64,000 bases of DNA from Geosiphon pyriformis. Lineage: Eukaryota; Glomeromycota; Glomeromycetes; Archaeosporales; Geosiphonaceae. This document shows positions 55,901 to 64,000 of this stretch, piece by piece (positions within the stretch are counted from its first letter, which is position 1; every line of letters begins with the position of its first letter). The notes below the pieces were generated by a model. The model searched no databases. It was not told the DNA's origin and saw only the letters and a program-made list of their open reading frames with translations. The position numbers were made by a program, and so were the translations under genes. The stretch covers positions 135,012-199,011 of the forward strand of contig JAAOMT010000072.1 of NCBI GenBank assembly GCA_016748015.1, in the 5' to 3' direction.

Positions 55901-57126
55901 CTGCTTTTTTCGAAGACATTCATTTGGGTTTGGGTGTAAGAGTGTCTGGCTTGGTTTTTTCGATGATGGTGGAATTACAGGTCATAGCTTTGGCACTTAA
56001 GTGTATTCCTTCTTTTTGTTCAGTTGACTTATTTTCGGACAGCCAAGCGGCTTTGGACACATGTGAGTCTGAGTTTTTACTGATTTGTTCTGATTTCAGG
56101 AATTGGTGCTGGATCAAGTATCATCACATAGCCAATGTTATTCAGAAAAAAAATTTGAATATGAATTGGGTCAAAGTTAAGGGTCATTCAGGTGTCTCAG
56201 GCAATGAGCGAGCCAATACACTTGCTAAGGCAGCAGCTTCTTCTTCTTGGTGGCTACCTCACAGGATCGGTGAGTGCTTTTTGAAAGGTGGTGGTTCTGT
56301 GGTTTCTGGTAATTTGAGACACTTTGTTCATGATGTTTTTCAGTCTATTCACCATGCACATTTGGAGATTGGCTCTGGTTCCTGGGTGGTAATTGGTAGT
56401 TTACATGATGATATTGATTGGTTCAGGTCTTTTTTGGTATGGCACCAAGACTCCCACATGGCTGCTGGTTCCACTAGTGCATGTACGGCTGGTCTTCGAA
56501 TTTACTTTATGAAGGCTCTGCACTATTGACTCCTCATGGCTATGCATAAACATTTGTATAATAAACATTATCCCAGTATGGTGTGTTTATTCTGCAGCAA
56601 TATTGAGGTTTCTGACCATGTCTTTTCCTGCTCCTTTGATGCTGCTGGTTGTGCTTGTTTGATGGATACTTTTATGGCTACTTGGGAGGCCTGTTCTGGT
56701 CTATCTCATTCCTTCTCATGCATTTTACAGTTTTTGTCTACTTGTGCTTCTAATGTTGTGACTGGTGCAGCTCTATACAAGGGCTTTGTTTTCAAAGATT
56801 GGTATCATGAATTTGTTTCCACTTTTAAAGACCCAAAAGTGGCAGCTACGAATGTAGTGAACTTTGTGAGCAATTTTTGTATTGTATTCCGGAATGACAT
56901 TTGGCTGGTCCATGCAAAACACCATGCTGTTATGGAAAAGAACGGGCTAATCTCTCGTGATAGCTCTATTCCTGTCTCTGTTTTTGGTCTTTCCAAAAGG
57001 CTTTCGTCGGGTGTTGTTAAGTTGTTGGGTGTTAATAAAACATTTGGTGTCAGCTTCAGGTTTCGTAAGTCTTGTTTGTTTTTCTCTGGTATTTGTGACA
57101 AGGTTTCAGTTCATATAGGTGTCTAG
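52912..57126 (+). pseudogene. L1 ORF2: endonuclease end, RT, RNase H, Cys/His finger
   Basis: One frame throughout, with stops at 53320, 53467, 53896, 54031, 54115, 55042, 55264, 55645, 56527 and a few others. Endonuclease end: IDYLFVSSNLVNAIVDHGV and DTDHKAVSV (catalytic Asp-His). RT: IPKPYKWKGVLTNTHPIALIETACKI, LVLQDIHKAYDSVGWEHL, GLDQGEVFSPL and AGAFIDNTIWVG at the active site, where FxDD has become FIDN. RNase H: YVDGSLS, VELQVIALAL, LFSDSQAALDTC, KVKGHSGVSGNERANTLA. Finger: CLFCSNIEVSDHVFSC. It would nick target DNA and reverse-transcribe LINE RNA; this copy is dead. Confidence 0.88.
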
Positions 57127-57264
57127 TGTGGTCTTGACTGGTCTGAATAGCTGGTCACGTGTAGTAAGAGCATGATTTGCATCTAGTTTAGATTATTTGA
57201 ATAATGTATAGCACTAGATAGCATTTAGACTTCACTTGTTAAGCATTAATAAAAAAAAAAAAAA
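52912..57264 (+). mobile_element. L1: LINE, 3' part (rest of ORF2 and 3' UTR)
   Basis: It begins exactly at the codon after the A2 insertion and runs to a poly-A of 14 bases (57251-57264). The 3' UTR (57127-57250) contains TGGTCACGTGTAGTAAGAGCAT, shared in part with L2 and L3. Confidence 0.88.
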
Positions 57265-57540
57265 CTTAATTAAGTTAATTTTGATTTTTAAGTTGTGTTT
57301 CTTGTATTTTTATAAAATTTGATTTTTTTTATAAAATTTACATTAAAACTGGTTTTTGTTTAAAAATAAATAATAATAATTTTTTTTTGCTTTAATAATC
57401 TATTTATTATCTTTTTTGTTCTTTTAAAAATGAAAAAATTCCTATATTTATATATATATATTGCTTAAAAAAAATATTGTTATTGTTAAAAAAATTACCA
57501 AATTTGTGTTTTTTTTTGGTAATACCAAATTATTATTAAA
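57265..57540. other. AT-rich spacer between L1 and L3
   Basis: About 280 bases rich in T and A runs, with a TATATATATATAT tract near 57450. I find no gene or repeat match. It may be the original target of L1 or an old decayed element. Confidence 0.5.
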
Positions 57541-59834
57541 AACTTTGAGACTTTTAAAAGTAATAAAAACAAAACTCTTTGTCTTCTTAATTTTATGACC
57601 ATGACCAGAGCAAAGAGTAAAAAAGCTGCACCTGATATCTGTCCTAAGATATCTAATAAAATTTCAACCAGAGGAGCTCTCTTTGTTGTAAAAGCAATTA
57701 GGCAGAACGTTTTAGAAGCCTTTTCCTTATCCAGTAATCGTGATAAGCTGCCTTTGATAGCCATTGAAGCAATTTCTTTATCTTTGGCTGGTTTCTCACC
57801 AGTTAAAGTTCTCTCAAAGAGACACACTTGGGTGAGTCCCAGTGTTGCCTCCACCCCGACTAAAAGCTCAAAAGTTTTTAATAATAGACCAGTAAATAAG
57901 CTGGTCTTCCCCTCTATAGATTCAACATCTGGTGCTTTTAGCACCATTTTTTTAAGAAAAATGGTCAAAAAGACCAAAAGTTCAGAAAAGTGGAGGCAGT
58001 TGTTTACCTTTATTATTGTTACACCGAACTCTTTTGTGGTTCCCAATGAGATCTTAGATGAGATCTCCATAATATTATCCAGTACATCATCCAAGATGGG
58101 CCAAGATTAACCACTGGCTGTATTGCCAAATGTGGTGTCTTCCAGTAGATCATTACTGGTTTTAGAATCAAAGCTATCTCCTCCTGTTGGGTCATCTGTT
58201 CTTGAGAACTGGGCTAATCAAATGGAAACTGAATCATCTCCTTCTCTAGTTTCTGGTGTTATTTCTGGTGGTGGTTAGAAAACTATTACTAGTCATCAAA
58301 AGTTTGCTGGATGGGTGGCCTCCACTCTAGTGCCTGGTGCTACTTTTAAGATCAAATTGGCTCATGTTAAGACTGTTTTTCAGTCAGTACATGGTTTCTT
58401 GGATGCAAAGTCAGTATCAAAAGACAATGTAAAGCTGTTTTGTGTAGAGTTTGCTTCTCAAGTTTCTTTGGAAGCTGCATTTTTGGTTGAGCTTATAAGC
58501 TTTATACATTTGGCTACTCTTAAAATTGCCAAGTTTTTGGTGGTTTCTGAGTCTGGTTCCCTTTTTGCTGCTGTTGCACTGTGTGATGTGCCTTTGGGTG
58601 TATCTGCTGCTAACATTAAGACAGCTCTCAATGTTTTTGGTGTGGTTAGTTGTGTTGTGCTAAAGTCTGCTGGCATTTGGCAATATGTGGTAGTTTATTT
58701 TGAGAATTTGGTTGTTGTTACATCTGCCCTTAATCACTGGTCAGTTTTGGTGGGCAAAAGATAGTGTTCGGATTTTTTCTCTTGTAAATCAACAAGAAGC
58801 AATTATGTCTCATGATAGGTTTAAGGCCAAATTGGTCAATCTTCCTCCTGGCTGCACTGCCTTTGAAATCAGTGATATGATTTCTTAAGTTGGTGGTCAG
58901 ACTTGTTTTATTTCTCAGTTTCCTAATTCTGGTCATTGTTTCTGCTTTGCTTTGGTCACATTTGGCTCTTAAGCTGAATTGGATTTTGCTGTTGTTAAAA
59001 CTGGTACACTGAGAAAGTGCCGTATCTGGTGGGAAACTCCTGGTTGTAAGTGTTGTTTTAGGTGCCAAGAGACTGGCCATCTGGCTGTTGACTGTAAGAT
59101 GTCTTTGTCTTCTCCTCTTAAAACTTCCAAAGTGTTCAATCCCCATTTTGTGAGTAATATTTCTTATGCTAAAGCTTCTGCCACTTTAAGTGGCTTTGGA
59201 TTCTCTCCTTTGGTGGCTTCTGATCTGCTGGCTCCTCCACTTGCTGCATCCCCTGCTGTTTCCATTGTTGACTCTACTATTGAGCTTAGGTTAAATTTTA
59301 TAAAAAAACAGATTCTGGATCTGACTGCTTTGGTTAAGTCTGTCATTAAACCAATTGGTTCTTTGGTTACTTTGGTTACTACTCTTCTGAATGACAATGT
59401 TGTCAAGACTCTAAAGGTTGAAAAAGATCTTTTGACTATGTGTAATGTCTCCAAGGGCTTTGCCAAACTTTTGGTTGGTGTGTTTAAAGATTTTGCCAGT
59501 CTTAAGGCTAAGGTGGAGTTTAGTAATCTTGTTAAAAATAATATTGGTGCTGTCAAGACTTCTCCATTGAATAAAGACACAGTTGACCATGCAGTTGCTT
59601 TGTGGCAAATGTGTGGTTCTGAAGTTAAAGGTAGCAGTGAAAAAACTAAATTGTTTTTTAGTGAATTTATTTTTGATTTTAGAAATTTGAATGGTATTAT
59701 TAAGAGACTTGGTAAGCTGGATTTCATTCCGGCTTCTTTTGTTTTAGCTTAGTTAGTGCTTTGACTGACTCAGGTGGTTGGTCACATGTAGAAAGAGCAT
59801 AAAACACATCTGATTTGTAATCCCATAGTGGCAT
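57541..59834 (+). mobile_element. L3: LINE ORF1-type element, cut by the C2 LTR
   Basis: A LINE-like ORF1 is followed within 20 bases by a stretch (about 59756-59830) resembling the L1 and L2 3' UTR: GGTCACATGTAGAAAGAGCATAA against GGTCACGTGTAGTAAGAGCATGA in L1. There is no ORF2 between them, so it may be an ORF1-only element moved by a LINE RT in trans. The expected poly-A is not visible because the C2 LTR starts at 59835. The 5' end is not defined. Confidence 0.6.
57595..59752 (+). pseudogene. L3 ORF1 (gag-like RNA-binding protein)
   Basis: It starts at the ATG at 57595 (MTMTRAKSKKAAPD) with a basic N-terminus. It is open to 58110, has stops at 58108 and 58276, and is open again 58315-58764. 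A frameshift near 58750 follows, then it is read in another frame to 59752 with stops at 58886 and about 58970. It holds an RRM-like section (VALCDVPLGVSAANIKTALNVFGVV), a knuckle CFRCQETGHLAVDC (59054-59095) and a helical tail (LNFIKKQILDLTALVKSV). It is related to the L1 ORF1 in order but not close in sequence. Confidence 0.75.
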
Positions 59835-60692
59835 TGTTACAGGTGACAATTTCTGGTGTTGGATTAAATAATAAACCCGTAACTTGGTGCTCAAAGCTAT
59901 TCTCATTGTCAATGATCTGAAGGTTTGGTATCTGAAGGTTTTGTATCTGAAGAGTTTGGTTAAGTTCTTTGTATAATAGACAGAGATTCAATGGTGATAG
60001 TTTTATCTGTAGCTTCTTGAAACCACAGTTTTGTCAATTTCTTTTTCAGCTTGGTGGCTGGTATTCCTCCTGGTAAGCTATCCTCAATCAAGTGTTTTAC
60101 CCTTATTTTTGGGTCTTTTACCAGTCATGTTTATCCTGATGTCAGTGCCTCGTGTGTTAATCCTCAATAGAGTTAGTAAACAACAATAAAATCAAAGCAA
60201 GAAAATAAAGAAAAAAAAAAAAAATAAAGAAAGAAAAGAAATAAGCCAAGGCAATTTGCAAGTTAGTATTCTGTCAATAGCCATGATCAAGAACTATTGT
60301 TCTAGTGTGGTTAAGTATCAATTACTATCAACATGAAGTGTTGATAGTGGAAATAGATTTGAGATAACAAATAGTTATTTATTAGATAATTGTAATTTAA
60401 AGAGTTGCTTAGATTAAATCTAAACTGAGAGGTCTTTCTTTTCAGTTTCTAATTCTACTGCTATATATACATAATTGAGATTCCTCAATTCTTCAATTCT
60501 TCACAACAGGAATCCTGGAATTTCTGGAATCCTGCAATTCCTTTGAGAGAAATTCTGAAATTCTGAAATTCTGTGATTTTTTGTAAGAATCCTGTAATTC
60601 CTAAAATCCTGGAATTCCACATTTTACTACGTCTATTTCTGATTGGCTAATAACTATGCTAATATATATTCCTTGTATTTCTATGAATAACA
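59835..60692 (-). repeat. 3' LTR of C2
   Basis: 858 bp, starting TGTTACAGG and ending GAATAACA. It contains an A-rich run at about 60180-60240 and a block of short AATTCTG/AATCCTG repeats at about 60475-60620. It aligns with both H LTRs, which are far more AT-rich. Confidence 0.82.
60475..60620 (-). repeat. Short GAATCCTG/AATTCTG repeat block in the C2 LTR
   Basis: About a dozen units of 8-10 bases such as GGAATCCTG, GGAATTTCTG and AAATTCTG, with irregular spacers. It lies in the U3 end in element sense, the same place as the repeat blocks of A2 and B, but with a different sequence. Confidence 0.65.
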
Positions 60693-60724
60693 TTATTTTC
60701 TCTTTTTAATATTGAGCTCTGTCG

Positions 60725-61380
60725 AAATCCAACTCTGTTAATTTTCCTTCTTGAAGTATTTCTTAAATTTCATTTTTGAGAATTACTTGTGTTATTTGAG
60801 TCTGTAATTCTTCAAATTGAGCATTGGTGATCTTTCCTAATTGATTACTAGTAACTATATCCATTGTTTTATTGAGTAAGACTTCTGGTCGATTTTGAAA
60901 TGCTGTGTGTATTCAGTATATGGCTCGGGCCTGTGTGGATAAGTTGTTCTTTTTCACAAAATGTTCTAATTGTTATAGTATTTTTGTGTCAAATAATTGC
61001 TTTGTTTTATCCATATATAGATTCTGAATATTCACATGTTGTCCTAAGTAAAAATAACAATAGTTTCTTGGAAATTGTTGTATCCACCAATTCCAAGTTT
61101 CTTTAGTCAACTCTTGGTATAGTGACTCTTTTATCAACTCTTTTATTGCTAATTTTACTTTTGCAATAATTTTGTTCATAGTATTTTCAGTTTTCTTTTG
61201 TGTTCTATATGGCGATGTCTTTCTAGTGTCTTGATATCAGATAGTTTGTTGATTAATTGTAATTTCTATTTCTTGGTGTTGAATCAATTGAAAGAGTTGT
61301 TGTGCTAGTGAGTGGATGTTATCTGTAATTTCTATTTTTCTGATATTTTTTGTTGCATCTACCATGTCCTTATATATTCT
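60725..61380 (-). pseudogene. C2 third ORF, accessory protein of unknown function
   Basis: Open part 61179-60973 (MNKIIAKVKLAIKELIKES, TKETWNWWIQQFPRNYCYF), then across stops LEHFVKKNNLSTQARAI, FQNRPEVLLNKTMDIVTSNQLGKI, TNAQFEELQTQITQVIL, ending DRAQY near the LTR. The C-terminal part matches the A2 and B third ORFs. No membrane segment is seen. The upstream part (61190-61380) is diverged. Confidence 0.6.
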
Positions 61381-61399
61381 TTTTATGGATTAATTTAAT

Positions 61400-61790
61400 G
61401 TGTTGTTGTTGATAATAATGATTGGTTTCAGATCTCGTGGAATCTCCTCTGGTTGGACTAGTATTCTTTGTACTCCTAATTGTGGAATATTACTGGTGAA
61501 TGGTGGTGTGATGTTGTGGTATGGTTTCAGTTGATCTTCATGTGCTGCTTTGGTTAAAATTTTGTTATCCAGTCTTAATTTGTAAGCTCCATTCCCTAGA
61601 ATTTCTTCTATGTGAAATAGTCCATCCCATTTGGGGTCAAATTTTCTACTCCATTGTTTTTTTGCTTTGATACAATATAAGAGTACTTTGTTTCCAATCT
61701 TGAATTCAACTGGTTTGTTTGATAGTTAATTATCATGTCTTTCTTTCTGTTTCTTTTGTGACTTTTGTATGTTATTAGCTGCTCTTTTTC
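61400..61790 (-). pseudogene. C2 integrase C-terminal tail
   Basis: Across stops it reads EFKIGNKVLLYCIKAKKQWSRKFDPKWDGLFHIEEILGNGAYKLRLDNKIL, then IPQLGVQRI and LVQPEEIPRDLKPIIIIN, parallel to B 28985-29290. It is the end of integrase before the third ORF. Confidence 0.7.
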
Positions 61791-62685
61791 ATTTGTTTTC
61801 CAATGTTTCTATTAAGTCATATGTTCTTCTTAACAATGTTTCTTGGAAATTTTCTTCTGTTATTGGTTCAGTTGGATATGTGGTAACCTCTATCTCAACT
61901 GGTAATGTTGCTGTTCTATCATATATCAATTCAAATGGTGTTGCTTGTGTGGTGTCTTGGTTCATTGTCCAATAAGCAAATAATACTGATGGTATGAACA
62001 AATCCCATTCATCCTGGTTTTTTTGACTGAGTTTTGCTATTGCTTCACATAATGTTCTATTAAATTTTTCAACTAATCCATTGGTTTGTAAATGGTATAG
62101 TGATGATAGTGGTCTCTTAATTCCGAATCTTTGGCTTAGTTCTGCTAATGTTCTATTTACAAAATAGGTTCCTTGGTTTGATAATAGTTCTTTCGAACAT
62201 TTATGTTGACAAATCAAATCTTGATGGACAAATTTGGCAACAAATTTTGCATCCGCTCTTTGAATTGCTTTTGCTTCTGGCCATTTTGTAAGGTAGTCCA
62301 TGGCTACTGCAATATATCTGTTGTCTCTGCTGGTAATTGTCAATGGTCCAACTAAATTGATTCCAATGTGGTCAAATGGTTGTCTTACTTTGATTGGTTT
62401 CAATAGTTTGCTGGATTTTGTTCCTCTTTTTCTTTGACAAGCATCACAATTTTGCACATATTAAATGATATTTGGATACATTGATGGCCAATAATATCTC
62501 TTTCTGGTTCTTTTTATGGTTGCTTCTTTATGAAAATGTCCTGCAGTTGGATCTGAGTATATGTTGAACAGTATTGTCTCTTTTTCTGGTTCTGTAATTA
62601 CTCTGGTTGGTTGATCTGAATCTTTTCTATTTTTCCAGTAAAGTATATTTTGGTAAGTAATAAAATATTTGGATTGTTGTTTCAT
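61789..62685 (-). pseudogene. C2 integrase
   Basis: Zinc half (62685-62461): YSDPTAGHFHKEATIKRTRKRYYWPSM, stop, then CDACQRKRGT at the start of the 222-codon frame 62457-61789. Core: GINLVGPLTITSRDNRYIAVAMDYLTKWPEAKAIQ, ELLSNQGTYFVN and NGLVEKFNRTL. Both catalytic Asp positions are Asn; Glu is kept. FELIYDRTATLPVEIE follows. Confidence 0.83.
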
Positions 62686-62939
62686 CCTCTTTTGTTCTAG
62701 TTGAGATAATTTCTCTTTGAACTGTTAAGTATCTATATAATATTGAAGTTGTTGATATTTTTGTGTATTCATCTTTTGTTATATTTTCGTGAATATTGTT
62801 TTGGTTTTGTTATATTTTTGGGTTGAAATGTTCTTAGATTTGTCTCATTCACGACAAACTGTCAGCATTTCCATTGTCTTTTTTCTTTTTATAATGTATA
62901 GTATAAGTATATGGCAAAAGTGCCATTTTTCATCTTGAC

Positions 62940-63541
62940 TGTTTTCTGTCTCTAAATTCTTGTTTTTGAAGTGATGTCAATCTTTTGTGATCTGTATACA
63001 CCTTAAACTTTTGGCTCAAGTATTTTTTCCATTTCATAACTGCCTAGTAGATTGCTAAATGTTCTAATTCTGATGTTCCATAGTTCTTTTTGCCTGGAAT
63101 CAAATCTCAGTTGGCATATGTGACTGGATGTTCTCTTCCATTCAATCCTCTCTGAGATAGTACTGCTCCCAATGCTTGACCTGATGCATCAGTGGTAATA
63201 ATAAATGATTTACTATGATCTGGATAGATCAATACTGGAGCTTGAATAAGCTTTCTTTTTAAGATGTCAAATGCTTCTTGCTGAGTTTCAGTCCATTCAT
63301 ACTTTGCATTTTTGGTTTGAAAATCATTGAGTGGTTGTGCTATCTTTGAAAAGTTCTTTATAAAGTGTCTATAATAGCTTGCGAATCCCAAGAATGATTT
63401 CAGTTCAGTTACATTGGTTGGTATTGGAAAGTTCTTTATTATCTCTATTTTCTCCAGATCTGTTTTTATGCCGTCTTTGCTAACTATATGTCCTAAAAAT
63501 TTTAGTTCTGTTTTGCCGAAAAAACACTTTGTTGTATTCAA
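62940..63541 (-). pseudogene. C2 RT thumb and RNase H
   Basis: 144 open codons (63541-63107): KCFFGKTELKFLGHIVSKDGIKT, FLGFASYYRHFIKNFSKIAQPL, YEWTETQQEAFDILKRKLIQAPVLIYPDHSKSFIITTDASGQALGAVLSQRG, HPVTYAN, then a stop and a decayed RNase H end. YEWTE shows that the stop in B at 27412 replaces Trp. Confidence 0.83.
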
Positions 63542-63574
63542 TTTTAATTCTGCTTGTTATAGTCTTTTGAACAC

Positions 63575-64000
63575 TTATTGGAAATAATGTAGATGATCAT
63601 CAAATGTTTTTGAGAACAGATTGGTGTTATTCAAGTATACAACTACTGATTTCCACAATAAGCCAGTGTACACAATTTTCATTAGCTGTTGGAATGTAGC
63701 TAAAGCATTAGTTAAGCCAAATGACATAACTTCAAACTCAAAGTTTCCCTCTCTTGTGGTGAATGCTGTTTTTTCTTTGTTGGCTGGATCCATGGCTACT
63801 TGCCAGTAACCACTATCCAAGTCTAACGTTGAGAACCATTTGTTTCCACCAAAAGCATTGAATAGTTCTTGTATTCGTGGAGTTGGATAGCTGTTTCCAT
63901 GAGTTACATCATTGAGTTTCCTGTAGTTTACACAAAATTGGATTTTTCTATTCTTCTTATGGACAAGTACTATTGGTAATGACCATGGGCTCATTGATGG
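63575..64000 (-). pseudogene. C2 reverse transcriptase, palm
   Basis: Open 63994-63575: SPWSLPIVLVHKKNRKIQFCVNYRKLND, GNSYPTPRIQELFNAFGGNKWFSTLDLDSGYWQVAMDPANKEKTAFTTREGNFEFEVMSFGLTNALATFQ, then YLNNTNLFSKTF at the active site (YxDD to YLNN). It reaches the window edge; the RT start lies outside. Confidence 0.85.

Larger units (their letters stand above)
59835..64000 (-). mobile_element. C2: Ty3/gypsy-type element, 3' half
   Basis: 3' LTR at 59835-60692, then third ORF, integrase, RNase H and RT on the minus strand up to the window end. The dUTPase, protease, gag and 5' LTR must lie right of the window. The left flank GCAT (59831-59834) is one target duplication copy. It is the same family as decayed H. 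Confidence 0.85.

Noticed and set aside
57495-58094. 199-codon minus-strand frame over L3 ORF1, and others at 59164-59727, 58730-59146 and 55243-55539
   Set aside because: They are antisense to LINE coding sequence with recognisable motifs on the plus strand. No motif is seen in the antisense products.

Overview
This 64 kb window is AT-rich and made almost entirely of transposable elements inserted into one another. I see no host gene, tRNA, rRNA or CRISPR array. It looks like a repeat-dense region of a fungal nuclear genome. The LINE family (endonuclease, reverse transcriptase, RNase H and a terminal Cys-rich finger) and the Ty3/gypsy families resemble ones I recall from arbuscular mycorrhizal fungi (Glomeromycotina, Rhizophagus/Gigaspora type). 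That assignment is from memory and is not proven by the window.

Elements, with names used only here. A1: 1-6495, plus strand, old Ty3/gypsy copy, 5' end outside. D1: minus strand, two parts (6496-7304 and 10594-13839), cut by A1 on the left and by E in the middle. E: 7305-10589, non-autonomous LTR element. D3: 13840-14283, LTR remnant in inverted orientation, into which D1 inserted. A3: 14284-15848, minus-strand pol remnant. H: minus-strand, C-like element with LTRs at 15849-16769 and 34785-35731, split by B. B: 21201-31160, plus strand, the youngest-looking and most complete element. D2: 35732-39980, minus strand, carrying a LINE 3' fragment L2 (37561-39153). L1: a long LINE at about 40266-57264, split by A2 (42665-52907, minus strand). 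L3: LINE ORF1-type element at about 57541-59834. C2: 59835 to the window end, minus strand, 5' part outside.

Families A, B and C share one architecture: LTR, primer-binding site, gag with a CCHC knuckle, retropepsin, a Cys-rich module, a dUTPase domain, reverse transcriptase, RNase H, integrase, then a separate third ORF that runs up to the polypurine tract. For C the 5' half lies outside the window; H, the old C-like copy, supplies its dUTPase and CCHC remnants. The dUTPase, the Cys-rich module and the third ORF are the least ordinary parts and the best candidates for something under-described. LTRs start TGTTAC and end GTAACA or a decayed form of it. Target duplications that can be read are 4 bp. 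In two nests, removing the inserted element and one duplication restores the interrupted reading frame.

Decay is dominated by C-to-T and G-to-A changes, which turn Gln, Arg and Trp codons into stops and catalytic Asp into Asn. No gag-pol or LINE ORF here is fully open. Element B keeps one frame for about 6.7 kb with stops but no frameshift, and its third ORF is open. Several boundaries in the oldest parts rest on alignment by eye and may be off by a few bases.
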